Below, piece by piece: positions 1 through 8,065 of a DNA stretch of 64,000 bases. Numbering within the stretch: position 1 is the stretch's first letter; the number at the start of each line of letters is the position of its first letter. The stretch lies in the NCBI GenBank assembly GCA_965247775.1, contig OZ252031.1, positions 2,108,001-2,172,000 of the forward strand, in the 5' to 3' direction. The stretch comes from G965247775 sp965247775 (GTDB lineage Bacteria; Chloroflexota; Dehalococcoidia; Bin125). The notes under the pieces were generated by a model. That model saw only the letters and a program-made list of their open reading frames with translations. It made no database searches and was not told where the DNA came from. Position numbers and translations under genes: made by a program.

Positions 1-2
1 GC

Positions 3-908
3 ACGAGCACCGACCCACGCAACATCGACGGCCTCGAGATCGAGCGGGTCGCCGGCGACCTCACCGATCACGACTCCCTGACCCGCGCCGTGCGCGGCGT
101 CGACGTCGTCTTTCACGTCGCGGCCCGCTACGAACTCTCGATGCGCGATCGGATGCGCACGCTGGAGGTCAACATCGCGGGCACCCGCGCCCTGATGCGC
201 GCCGCGCTCGAGGCTGGCGTGGCGCGGGTGGTACATACGTCGTCCACCGCGGCGATCGGGCCGCATCCGCAGGACGGCGAACTCGCCGACGAGAGCCAAT
301 GGATGGACGCCGCGCGCGCCGCGGGCCCGTACGAGCAGAGCAAGGTGCTGAGCGAGCGTGTTGTGCAGGCCATGGCCGAGCGCGACGGCCTGCCGGCGGT
401 GGTCGTCAATCCCAGCGCCCCCATCGGCGCGCTGGACCGCCGGCCTACCCCCACCGGCCGCCTCATCCGTGACGCCGCCGCCGGCGCGCTGCCCGGCTAC
501 ATGCGCTCCGCCGGGCTCAACATCGTGCCGGTGCGGGATGTGGCGCAGGGACACCTCCTCGCCTGGCGCAAAGGCCGCATCGGCGAGCGCTACATCCTGG
601 GCCATCGCGAGGGCAACCTGACGATGGCCGAGGTCGTACGGCGTGCGGCCGCGGCCGCGGGTCGTCGCCCGCCGCGCCTGCCCATCCCCTACCCGCTCGC
701 CATCGCCTACGCGCAGATCGACGAGCGACTGCTCAGCCGCGTCCGCGGCCGGCCCCCGCAAGCGCCGATCGCGGGCGTGCGCCTGGCCCGGCGGCGCCTC
801 TGGTTCTCGCCCGAGAAGGCCATCCGGGAGCTGGGGCTGCCCCAGTCCAGCCTCCACGCCGCCTTTGCGGACGCCGTGGAGGACCTGCTCGAACGCCCGC
901 CCCGCTAG
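3..908 (+). CDS. NAD-dependent epimerase/dehydratase, HpnA-like (5' partial)
   Basis: The reading frame is open to the left window edge, so the N-terminal NAD-binding glycine loop lies outside. About 301 residues are visible. The order of features is that of extended short-chain dehydrogenases: a GDL turn, VFHVAA, a TSS strand and the catalytic YxxxK (YEQSK in GPYEQSKVLSE), then VNPSAPIG. This matches dihydroflavonol-4-reductase and hopanoid-associated sugar epimerases (HpnA). Those enzymes use NAD(P) to oxidise, reduce or epimerise a sugar or hydroxy-ketone in the cytoplasm. The gene ends 125 bp before a DUF35 gene. The exact substrate cannot be told from sequence; HpnA is the best guess from overall motif spacing. 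Confidence 0.8.
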   Translation, partial: TSTDPRNIDGLEIERVAGDLTDHDSLTRAVRGVDVVFHVAARYELSMRDRMRTLEVNIAGTRALMRAALEAGVARVVHTSSTAAIGPHPQDGELADESQWMDAARAAGPYEQSKVLSERVVQAMAERDGLPAVVVNPSAPIGALDRRPTPTGRLIRDAAAGALPGYMRSAGLNIVPVRDVAQGHLLAWRKGRIGERYILGHREGNLTMAEVVRRAAAAAGRRPPRLPIPYPLAIAYAQIDERLLSRVRGRPPQAPIAGVRLARRRLWFSPEKAIRELGLPQSSLHAAFADAVEDLLERPPR

Positions 909-1033
909 GCGGGCGGCGCTCACCCGAGGCCGTTTCTTGACGCGCGATTCCGGCCGGTGCGAGACTCGCGCCGACCGGGGCCCGCCGCCCCCGGAGGCTC
1001 GCGCCGCCCCGTGGCGGCGAGGAAGGGACGCCT

Positions 1034-1501
1034 GTGGCCGAGACGATCGAACAGCAGGCGGAGCCCGGCCTGCGGCCCATCGTGGAGTATCTGGAGCTGC
1101 CCTCAGACGACCTGGGCGAGGCCTACATCAAGGCGCTCATCAACAAGGACAGCAGCGCCGCCTTCCTCTACCAATCGACGCGCCGCTACGACAGCAAGAC
1201 CGGCGACCTGGACGAGCACTCGCTCCGTCCCGCCAAGCTGGAGAACGAGGGCGAGGTCTGGGTCTACACCATCGTGCATCAGTCCTTCCCCGGCGTCCCC
1301 ACGCCGTTCGTGGGCGCCATCATCGATCTACCCGTCGAGGGCCATCCCGACCTCAAGGTCGCCGTGCGCGCCAACATCGCGGAGGTGGAGCCGGACCCCG
1401 ACCACGTCAGGATGGGGATGCGTGTGCGGCTGCGGGCGCGCGCCGCTCGCAAGGACAAAGACGGCAACGACGTGGTGATTCCGGAATACGTGCCGGTGTG
1501 A
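1034..1501 (+). CDS. DUF35-type OB-fold protein, partner of the adjacent thiolase
   Basis: A 155-residue protein with a GTG start preceded by a GGAAGGGA ribosome site. The middle holds a VWVYTIVHQSFPG strand pair and PFVGAIIDLP. The end has GMRVRLRARAA followed by a D-G-N-D turn and PEYVP, the pattern of the DUF35 OB-fold found beside thiolases and non-specific lipid-transfer-like thiolases. The zinc-ribbon cysteines seen in many DUF35 proteins are absent. Such proteins form complexes with the thiolase and are thought to help bind or channel the acyl-CoA. The thiolase starts 67 bp downstream on the same strand, so the two are probably co-transcribed. Family call is fairly sure; substrate unknown. 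Confidence 0.7.
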   Translation: MAETIEQQAEPGLRPIVEYLELPSDDLGEAYIKALINKDSSAAFLYQSTRRYDSKTGDLDEHSLRPAKLENEGEVWVYTIVHQSFPGVPTPFVGAIIDLPVEGHPDLKVAVRANIAEVEPDPDHVRMGMRVRLRARAARKDKDGNDVVIPEYVPV

Positions 1502-1568
1502 ATCATCGGGCCGGCTGGTAGACTCCGCAACGCAAGCCACCCTCAACGGGGGGTGAAAGGGGAATCCG

Positions 1569-2723
1569 ATGGAAGACGTCTTTGTCGCCGGCGTCGGCAT
1601 GATCAAGTTCGGCCGCTACCCGGAAGAGACGGTTCCCTCGCTCGGCGCCCAGGCCGTCAAGCTGGCCCTGGCGGACGCGGGCGTGCAGCTCCAGGACATC
1701 GAGATGATGGCGGCGGGAAACCTCTACCGCACCAACATGGTTGGGCAGGACGTGCTCAAGGAGGTCGGCCTGACCGGCATCCCCGTCTACAACGTGGCCA
1801 ACGCCTGCGCCACCGGCGCGACGGCCTTCCGCGAGGCCTACTTCGCCGTGGCGTCCGGCGCCTATGACGTCGCCCTCGCCCTGGGCGTGGAGCAGATGGG
1901 CAAGAAGGGGCTGCTGGGCGGCACGGGCGGCGGCGACCCCGCCTACATCACCGAGGGCGTCATGGGCACCGGCACCATGCCCGGCGTGTTCGGCATGGCC
2001 GGCATGGAGCACATGCGCACCTACGGGACGACACAGGCCCAGTTCGCCCAGATCTCGGTCAAGAACCACGCGCACGCCATGGGCAACCCGCTCAGCCAGT
2101 ACCAGGTGCGGCTCAGTCTGGAGGACGTGCTGAACGCGCGCACGGTGGCCCACCCCAACACGCTCTACATGTGCTGCCCCACCGGCGACGGCTCCGCGGC
2201 CGCCGTGCTGATGAGCGCCAAGAAGATCCGCCAGTACACCGCGGCGCCGATCAAAGTCGCGGCCTCCGCGCTCACCTCCGACCCCTACACCGATCGCGAC
2301 CTCACCTTCCCCGACATCAACACCATGACTCGCAACGCCGCCGCGCAGGCCTATGCACAAGCCGGCCTCGGGCCCGAGGACATCCGCAGCGTGGAGCTGC
2401 ACGACTGCTTCGCCACGGCCGAGCTGCTGCACTACGAGAACCTGCAACTGGCGCCGGAGGGCGAAGGCGGCCGCTGGGTGGATGAGAAGCTGACCGACCT
2501 CTCCGGTCCCCGCGACGACAAACGCTGGACCGCGGTCAACACCAGCGGCGGATTGCTCTCCAAAGGTCACCCACTCGGCGCCACCGGCGTCGCCAACGTC
2601 TGCGAAATCGTCTGGCAGATGCGCGGGCAGGCCGGTGACCGCCAGGTCGAGAATTACACGGCCGGCATGGCGCACGTCATCGGCTTGGGCAGCGCCTGCA
2701 CCGTGCACATCTTCACGAAGTAG
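1569..2723 (+). CDS. thiolase family protein (acetyl-CoA acetyltransferase / SCP-x-like)
   Basis: A 384-residue thiolase. The nucleophilic cysteine is Cys80 in VANACATG, and the C-terminal half has the GHPLGATG motif with His near residue 334 and a late GSACTVH segment holding the second cysteine region. These are the catalytic groups for Claisen condensation or cleavage of beta-ketoacyl-CoA. The separate DUF35 partner upstream and the length under 390 residues fit the SCP-x/lipid-transfer thiolase subgroup, seen in steroid or fatty acid side-chain degradation, rather than PhaA or FadA. The ATG is preceded by AAAGGGG. A strong hairpin follows the stop codon. Confidence 0.9.
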   Translation: MEDVFVAGVGMIKFGRYPEETVPSLGAQAVKLALADAGVQLQDIEMMAAGNLYRTNMVGQDVLKEVGLTGIPVYNVANACATGATAFREAYFAVASGAYDVALALGVEQMGKKGLLGGTGGGDPAYITEGVMGTGTMPGVFGMAGMEHMRTYGTTQAQFAQISVKNHAHAMGNPLSQYQVRLSLEDVLNARTVAHPNTLYMCCPTGDGSAAAVLMSAKKIRQYTAAPIKVAASALTSDPYTDRDLTFPDINTMTRNAAAQAYAQAGLGPEDIRSVELHDCFATAELLHYENLQLAPEGEGGRWVDEKLTDLSGPRDDKRWTAVNTSGGLLSKGHPLGATGVANVCEIVWQMRGQAGDRQVENYTAGMAHVIGLGSACTVHIFTK

Positions 2724-2746
2724 TCGCAGCGATCACGACAGCGGTG

Positions 2747-2772
2747 GAGGGCGTCTCCCCGGAGACGCCCTC
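2747..2772 (+). terminator. hairpin after the thiolase gene
   Basis: A perfect 12-bp inverted repeat (2747-2758 and 2761-2772) with only two bases between the arms, 24 bp past the thiolase stop and 25 bp before the next start. There is no clear T tract, so it could be an intrinsic terminator of the high-GC type or a 5' structure of the next gene. Confidence 0.55.
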
Positions 2773-2796
2773 ACGATTTCCGGCGGGACGAGACGC

Positions 2797-3492
2797 ATGG
2801 CGGGCACGGCGGGCACGATCGTGGTGGCCTTGGGCGGGCTCACACCCGACACGGCGCTGCTCCGCGCCTGCCTGGCGGACGCTCGCCTCCTAATCGCCGC
2901 GAACGGGGGCACGGCGCGTCTGGCCGCACTCGGCCTGCGACCGGACCTGATCACCGGCGACCTGGACTCGCTCTCCGAGGCCGAACGGGAAGCCGCCGAG
3001 GCGGCTGGAGCGCGCATCGTGGCGCATCCGCTGCCGCAGGAGGACACGGACGGCGGCGTCGCCCTGCGCCTGGCGGTGCAACAGGGCGCCTCGGCCCTGG
3101 TCGTGCTGGGAGCGCACGGGGGCGATCGTCTGGACCACAGCGTGGGTAACCTCCTGGCCGTGTTTCAGCCGGCGCTGGCCGGAATCTCGATCACGCTGAT
3201 CGACGGATGGACCGAGGCCTGGCCGCTGCGGGCGGCCGGCGCCGACGTGGGGGCGGGCTTCAGCGGCGCGCCCGGCGACTACGCCTCGATCCTGCCCATC
3301 AGCGAGGAGATTACGGTCAGCACCAGCGGGCTGCGCTGGCCGCTGGAACAGGCGCGACTCGTGCGCGGCGACTCGCGCGGCATCTCCAACGAACTGCGCC
3401 ACGACCGTGGCCGTTACGTCCTGCACGCGGGGGTGGCGCTCGCCACCCACAGCTTCCGCCAGGAGCGCTTGCCCAACGCCGCCCGGCCCTGA
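2797..3492 (+). CDS. thiamine pyrophosphokinase
   Basis: A 231-residue protein that would transfer pyrophosphate from ATP to thiamine. Motifs in order: an N-terminal AANGGTARL, GDLDSLS (the metal/ATP-binding acidic stretch of the family), QEDTDGGVAL in place of the usual D-x-D-x-T-D helix, and GGDRLDHSVGNL (the GGRxDH signature). The C-terminal half holds the thiamine-binding beta-sandwich with STSGLRWPL and SRGISNEL, both typical. The ATG at 2797 is chosen because it begins just before the first beta strand; the frame stays open upstream through the hairpin. Convergence or operon with neighbours is not obvious. Confidence 0.88.
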   Translation: MAGTAGTIVVALGGLTPDTALLRACLADARLLIAANGGTARLAALGLRPDLITGDLDSLSEAEREAAEAAGARIVAHPLPQEDTDGGVALRLAVQQGASALVVLGAHGGDRLDHSVGNLLAVFQPALAGISITLIDGWTEAWPLRAAGADVGAGFSGAPGDYASILPISEEITVSTSGLRWPLEQARLVRGDSRGISNELRHDRGRYVLHAGVALATHSFRQERLPNAARP

Positions 3493-3581
3493 GGCCCGCT
3501 GGCCTGCCGGCGAGCGGCTCGATAGACTCGGCTCGCCGCGACGCCGGCTGGGCGTCGCACACGGGAGAGGGGCCTCAGGCG

Positions 3582-3929
3582 ATGCCGATCTACGAGTTCC
3601 GCTGCAACGCCTGCGAGGGCGTGTTCGAGGTCACGCGGCCCATGTCCAAGGCCGGGGACCCCGCCAAGTGCACCGCAGCCAGCTGCACCCAGCCCAAGCG
3701 GCGCCCCAAGGGCGGCGGGGTGGGCAAGCGGCTGTTCTCGGCGTCCATCGTGGGCGTCGGCGGCGCCGACTTCGACATGGACTTCGGCGGCGGAGGCGAC
3801 ATGGACATGGGCGACATGGACATGGGTGGTATGGGCGGCATGCCCGGTATGGGCGGCATGCCCGGCATGGGCGGCATGCCCGGCATGGGTGGCATGCCCG
3901 GCATGGGCGACCACGGCCACAGTCACTGA
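3582..3929 (+). CDS. FmdB-type zinc ribbon protein with Met/Gly/Pro repeat tail
   Basis: A 115-residue protein. The N-terminus, MPIYEFRCNACEGVFE, is that of the FmdB/CxxC zinc-ribbon family; the second cysteine pair is CTAASC instead of the usual CPxCG. From about residue 70 it becomes a glycine, aspartate and methionine-rich tail with four copies of a six-residue unit (MGGMPG), ending in DHGHSH. The repeat corresponds to an 18-bp tandem repeat in the DNA. FmdB proteins are small presumed regulators. The Met and His content of the tail suggests metal binding, which is inference; the gene sits next to the nickel superoxide dismutase, convergently. Confidence 0.75.
   Translation: MPIYEFRCNACEGVFEVTRPMSKAGDPAKCTAASCTQPKRRPKGGGVGKRLFSASIVGVGGADFDMDFGGGGDMDMGDMDMGGMGGMPGMGGMPGMGGMPGMGGMPGMGDHGHSH
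3828..3906 (+). repeat. 18-bp tandem repeat inside the FmdB-like gene
   Basis: About four near-identical 18-bp units encode the MGGMPG repeats. Units differ only at third positions or one base, so copy number could change by slippage without breaking the frame. Confidence 0.8.
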
Positions 3930-3997
3930 GCGCTGGTCGCAGCCGGACCCAGGCGTACCGCGCTGCCGCCTCGCGGGCGGTGGCAGCCCCCGCCGCG

Positions 3998-4025
3998 GCG
4001 CGCGGCAAGCAGGCCCGCCGCGCGC
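3998..4025. terminator. hairpin between convergent fmdB-like and sodN genes
   Basis: A 9-bp GC-only stem (3998-4006 and 4017-4025) with a 10-base loop lies between two converging genes, just past the sodN stop. It has no T tract, so a terminator role is inferred from position. Confidence 0.4.
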
Positions 4026-4029
4026 GGCG

Positions 4030-4464
4030 CTACTTCTTGCTCTCCCAGAACATCTCGCCGAACGCCTTCACGGCGCTGCGTAGTTCAGCGGCCTTCGCGG
4101 CGTCCACGTTCTGCTTGTTGTAGCCGGCCAGCTTGACCAGGTTCCAGACCGTGTCGTGCAGGGCGGGGAACATTTCCACGTGCGGCGGCTTGAAGTAGTC
4201 GCCCCAGATGATCAGCACCTCATGCTTGACGATCTCCGCGTGCTGCTCCTTGACGGTCACGTAGCGGCTGAACGAGTTGCGCCAGGCCACGGAGCCGTCG
4301 TCGGCGCCGAGATCGCCGATCAGGCTGACCATCTTTTCCACGGTCTCCGCCGCGATCTCGGCCGGCCGGGGATCGTAGATCCCGCAGGGGATGTCACAGT
4401 GAGCGTGGGCCACCCGGCTGGGCTGCAGCCGGCGGCCGATCCCGTCGGTCCAGTTCATTCGCAT
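4030..4464 (-). CDS. sodN: nickel superoxide dismutase
   Basis: A 144-residue precursor. The nickel hook HCDIPCGIYDP begins at His22: His1, Cys2 and Cys6 of the mature enzyme bind nickel and Tyr9 gates the site. The remaining helices (AAETVEKM, HAEIVKHEVLIIWGDYFK, FGEMFWESKK) follow the four-helix hexamer subunit of the family. The first 21 residues must be removed by a protease so that His becomes the N-terminus, and the expected maturation protease is encoded divergently next door. The enzyme destroys superoxide in the cytoplasm. The ATG at 4464 has a good GGAAGGA site about six bases upstream; an internal ATG two codons later is possible. Confidence 0.95.
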   Translation of the reverse strand: MRMNWTDGIGRRLQPSRVAHAHCDIPCGIYDPRPAEIAAETVEKMVSLIGDLGADDGSVAWRNSFSRYVTVKEQHAEIVKHEVLIIWGDYFKPPHVEMFPALHDTVWNLVKLAGYNKQNVDAAKAAELRSAVKAFGEMFWESKK

Positions 4465-4549
4465 CGTGTCCTTCCCAAGGCAGGCCCGCAGCAGCGGATC
4501 CTATGCGTCGCGCGTGCGGCATGATACGGGCTGGGGGAAAGAAGGGGAA

Positions 4550-5101
4550 ATGCGGCAGTGCGCCACCCGCTCCACGTGCTGGTTGGCGGCCGGGGTCATC
4601 ATCGGCGGCCTACTGACGGCGGCCCTCACGGCCCGCCGCAGCCTCAGCTACGCCGTCGAGGGGGACAGCATGCGTCCCACCCTCGCACCGCGCGACTACG
4701 TCAACGCCTGGCCCTGGCCCCAGCCCCTGCCCTTGCCCCGCGGTGCGCTCGTCGTAGCGATGCGCCCGGACCAACCGGCGCTGGCCGTGATCAAGCGGGT
4801 GGAGGGCGTGGAAGCGGACGGGGCCCTCTGGCTGCGGGGCGACAACCCCGCGGCCAGCACCGACAGCCGGCACTTTGGCGCCGTGCCGCGGGCGCGCCTG
4901 CAAGGGCTGGTCTGGCTGCGCTACTGGCCGCCCCGGCGCCTGCGCCTGCTGCTGCCCGGACGCCCGCCCGGCGAGGGTGGAACGGGCCTCGCCGGCCCAC
5001 AGGCGCGGCCGCCGCGCCGAGGGTCCCGCCCGGGGGATCGCCGAGGTCATCCCCCGGATGGCATCGGCCCCAAGGCCCTTGAAGCTCGAAGAAGGCCGTG
5101 A
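4550..5101 (+). CDS. sodX: S26-type signal peptidase, nickel superoxide dismutase maturation protease
   Basis: A 183-residue protein with one N-terminal membrane segment (about residues 11-27) followed by VEGDSMRPTL, which carries the catalytic serine of S26 peptidases, and VIKRVEG with the general-base lysine. GDNPAASTDSRHFG is the usual third box. Divergent pairing with sodN identifies it as the protease that trims the dismutase leader. The ATG at 4550 is chosen for its GAAGGGG site and because the hydrophobic segment then starts near residue 11. The last 45 residues are Arg/Pro/Gly-rich and do not look like the family; the true end may be earlier in evolution, with read-on into poorly conserved sequence. 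Confidence 0.85.
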   Translation: MRQCATRSTCWLAAGVIIGGLLTAALTARRSLSYAVEGDSMRPTLAPRDYVNAWPWPQPLPLPRGALVVAMRPDQPALAVIKRVEGVEADGALWLRGDNPAASTDSRHFGAVPRARLQGLVWLRYWPPRRLRLLLPGRPPGEGGTGLAGPQARPPRRGSRPGDRRGHPPDGIGPKALEARRRP

Positions 5102-5118
5102 GCGTCCTCCAGTAGGGC

Positions 5119-6147
5119 TTGCGCAAGGATACGGCGTGCAGTTTCCCTCCGGTACCGAACTTGGCCGATCTCCTCGACGAGGTAGAGGCGCTGGCACCGC
5201 TGCCGCACGTGGCCAACCGCGCCGTGCAGGTGGCCGACGACGAAACGGTTCTCCGCCTACGACCTGGCCGCTGTGATCGCCACCGACACGGCCATGACGG
5301 CCAAGATCTTGCGCTTCACCAACTCGGCCTACGACGGCTTTCCCCGTCGCATCTCCACCGTGCACGACGCCGTGGTGCGAATCGGCTTCCGCGCCGTGCG
5401 CGCCACCGCCATCGCGGCGGCCGTGGTGGACCTCATTCCCCTCCCGTGGCAATGGTCGCTTCAGCAGCGACCTGTTCTGGGGCCACAGCGCCACCAGCGC
5501 CCTCGTCGCGGAGACCTTCGCCAAGGAGACCGGCCACGCTCGCGCGGATGAGGCCTTCACCGCCGCCATCCTGCACGACATCGGACGGCTCGTGCTGTCC
5601 CAGTACGCGGAAGAGGCATTCAACGAGGCCCTTCGCCGCGCCATGGAGGGCAGCGCGCCGCGGCAAGTGGCGGAGCAGGACGTCTTCGGCTACGACCACG
5701 CCCGCGTGGGGGGCGCGTCTGGCACAGCGCTGGAACTTCCCGGCCAACATCTGCGCCGCCATCGCGGACCACCACGCGGCCGACGCCTCCCCCAAGACGG
5801 CCGGGCTGTCCTTCGTGGTGGTGCAGGCCAACAGTCTCTGCCGCATCCACGGCCTCTGCTGCGGGCTGGACAGCGACGAAGGCGCCCGCGCCTATGGCAC
5901 CCAGGCGGACCCCGACAGCGCCCCCATCCGCGCCGTGGCGGAGCAGCGCCTTGGCGAGCCGGCGGAGGTGGAGCGGCGCGTGCGCGAATTCCTCAGCAGC
6001 GCTCACGACCGAGAGCTGCGCGGGTACAGCGGGCGTGCTCCAATACCGAACGTGCGCGACGTCGCCGCGGCGGCGGACGACACGGACGTGGCGCCGGATG
6101 GCAGCGGCTTCGGCCGCGCCCCGGACCGCGGCAGGGCGCGCGCCTAG
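5119..6147 (+). pseudogene. HDOD-domain gene with three frameshifts
   Basis: Reading one frame gives nonsense, but joining frames restores an HDOD (HD-related output domain) protein: LADLLDEVEALAPLPHVANR, then IATDTAMTAKILRFTNSAYD, then AAILHDIGRLVLSQY, then WNFPANICAAIADHH. Each join needs removal of one base: near 5248, near 5447 and in a six-G run at 5708-5713. The last segment continues in frame to 6147. HDOD proteins are signalling modules of unknown biochemical output. The start is unclear (a TTG at 5119 is the only candidate upstream). Either this is a decaying gene or the assembly has three errors within 470 bp; all flanking genes are intact. Confidence 0.7.
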
Positions 6148-6234
6148 GCCGCCAAGATCGCCCGGCGGCCGCCCCGGCCTGGGCCGGCCGAGGGCGGGGC
6201 TTGCGCCCCTCCGATGAATCAGGCACACTCGGCG

Positions 6235-6261
6235 CTGGCACTCCCGATGCGAGAGTGCTAA
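6235..6261 (+). promoter_or_regulatory. CIRCE operator (HrcA binding site)
   Basis: CTGGCACTC, nine bases, GAGTGCTAA. This is the 9-9-9 CIRCE inverted repeat with two mismatches in the left arm compared with the TTAGCACTC consensus. It lies about 60 bp upstream of the groEL start, the standard place for heat-shock repression by HrcA. Confidence 0.9.
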
Positions 6262-6322
6262 AACTGGCCAGAAGCTAATGCGCAAGCGCCGGAGCCGGGC
6301 TCCGCGACGGTAGAGGACAGAC

Positions 6323-7942
6323 ATGGCAAAAGAACTGATCTTCGATGAGGAGGCGCGCCACGCCCTGCGGGAGGGCATTGGCGCCTTGGCGGACGCGGTC
6401 AAGATCACGCTGGGCCCCAAAGGGCGCAACGTGGTGTTGGCCAAGTCCTTCGGCGCACCCACCATCACGAACGATGGTGTGACCATCGCCAAAGACATTG
6501 AGCTGGAGAACCCCTTCCACAACATCGGCGCGCAGCTGGCGAAGGAAGTGGCGTCCCGCACCAACGACATCGCCGGCGATGGCACCACCACCGCCACCGT
6601 CGTCGCTCAGGCGCTCGTGACCGAGGGCATGAAGAACGTCGCCGCGGGCGCCAATCCCATGGCGCTCAAGCGCGGCTTGGAGGCCGGGGCGGAAGCGATC
6701 TCCGGTCAGATCCGGAAGTCCGCCGTCCGCGTCACCACCCGCGAGCAAATGGGGCAGGTCGCCGCCATTTCCGCCGCGGACCCGGCCGTGGGCGAACTCA
6801 TCGGTGAGGTCATGGAGAAGGTCGGCAAAGACGGCGTGATCACCGTCGAGGAGGGCAAGGGCATCCGCAACGAGGTGGAGTACGTGGACGGCATGCAGTT
6901 CGACCGCGGCTACATCTCGCCCTACTTCGTCTCCAACCCGGAGCGCATGGAGGCGGAACTCGTCGACCCCTACATTCTGATCACGGACAAGAAGATCTCC
7001 GCCGTCAACGACGTGCTGCCGCTGCTGGAGAAGGTCCTGCGCGTGACCAAGAATCTGGTCATCGTCTGCGCCGACCTGGACGGCGAAGCGCTGGCCACCC
7101 TGGCGGTCAACAAGCTGCGCGGCACCGTGAACGTGCTCGCGGTCAAGGCGCCCGGCTTCGGGGACCGGCAGAAGGACAACCTGGGCGATATCGCCGTCCT
7201 CACCGGCGCAGAGGTGATCAGTGAGGCCGTGGGCCGCAACCTGGAGACGGCGGAGATCACGGACCTCGGCCGCGCTCGCCGCGTGGTGGCCAGCAAGGAA
7301 GACACCACCATCATTGAGGGCCGCGGCGACCCGAAGGCCGTCGACGCCCGCATCAACGAGATCAAAGCGGTGATGGAGCAGTCCAAGAGCGACTGGGATC
7401 GGGAGAAGGCCCAGGAGAGACTGGGCAAGCTCTCGAACTCCGTGGCCGTGATCAAGGTCGGCGCCGCCACAGAGGTCGAGTTGAAGGAGCGCAAGCACCG
7501 CGTGGAGGACGCCCTCTCCGCCACCCGGGCAGCCGTGGAAGAGGGCATCGTTCCCGGCGGCGGCGTGGCCTTGCTCTCGTCCATTAAGTCCCTGGACCGC
7601 GTGGAGCTGGAAGGCGACGAGGCCACGGGCCTGCGCATCTTGCGCCGCGCCCTGGAAGAGCCGATGCGCCGCATCGCCATCAACGCTGGCCAGGACGGCT
7701 CGGTCGTCGTGCAGGAGGTCAAGACCTCCCGCAAGAAGAACTTCGGCTACGACGCCGCCACTGATGAGTTCGGTGACATGATCGAAAAGGGCATCATTGA
7801 CCCGGCCATGGTCACCCGCGCCGCGATGGAGAACGCCGTCTCGATCGGCGCCATGGTGCTGACGACCAACTGCCTCGTCACCGAAGCCCCGGAAGAGAAG
7901 GGCGCCGCGCCCGCGGCGCCCGGCGCCCCCCCCATGTACTAA
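6323..7942 (+). CDS. groL: chaperonin GroEL (60 kDa)
   Basis: A full-length 539-residue GroEL: VKITLGPKGRNVVL and NDGVTIAKDIEL near the N-terminus, the ATP-binding GDGTTTATVVAQAL, the apical domain with DRGYISPYFV, and GIVPGGGVALL near residue 410. It forms double-ring complexes that refold proteins in the cytoplasm. No groES lies beside it, so the co-chaperonin gene is elsewhere. The C-terminus ends in APPMY rather than a GGM repeat. Control by HrcA is indicated by the upstream CIRCE site, and transcription probably ends at the hairpin after the stop. Confidence 0.98.
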   Translation: MAKELIFDEEARHALREGIGALADAVKITLGPKGRNVVLAKSFGAPTITNDGVTIAKDIELENPFHNIGAQLAKEVASRTNDIAGDGTTTATVVAQALVTEGMKNVAAGANPMALKRGLEAGAEAISGQIRKSAVRVTTREQMGQVAAISAADPAVGELIGEVMEKVGKDGVITVEEGKGIRNEVEYVDGMQFDRGYISPYFVSNPERMEAELVDPYILITDKKISAVNDVLPLLEKVLRVTKNLVIVCADLDGEALATLAVNKLRGTVNVLAVKAPGFGDRQKDNLGDIAVLTGAEVISEAVGRNLETAEITDLGRARRVVASKEDTTIIEGRGDPKAVDARINEIKAVMEQSKSDWDREKAQERLGKLSNSVAVIKVGAATEVELKERKHRVEDALSATRAAVEEGIVPGGGVALLSSIKSLDRVELEGDEATGLRILRRALEEPMRRIAINAGQDGSVVVQEVKTSRKKNFGYDAATDEFGDMIEKGIIDPAMVTRAAMENAVSIGAMVLTTNCLVTEAPEEKGAAPAAPGAPPMY

Positions 7943-7964
7943 GCCGCCCCGCAAGCGGACTCTA

Positions 7965-7990
7965 CGGGCCTCCCGCTGGCGGGAGGCCCG
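7965..7990 (+). terminator. terminator hairpin after groEL
   Basis: A perfect 12-bp GC-rich inverted repeat (7965-7976 and 7979-7990) followed by a short pyrimidine stretch (TTCTGCTT), 23 bp past the groEL stop. Confidence 0.75.
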
Positions 7991-8065
7991 TTCTGCTTAC
8001 CTCGCGCGAGCGGTCAGGGTGCACATCGTGGCGCGCGACGACTCCCCGGCGCGCGCCCAGGGACC

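Noticed and set aside
1503..2708. A 401-codon minus frame
   Set aside because: Shadow of the thiolase gene, whose active-site motifs leave no doubt about the coding strand.
3828..3906. Repeats that might suggest a CRISPR array
   Set aside because: Units are contiguous 18-bp coding repeats with no spacers.
6275..7954. A 559-codon minus frame opposite groEL
   Set aside because: Antisense of groEL; no recognisable domain.
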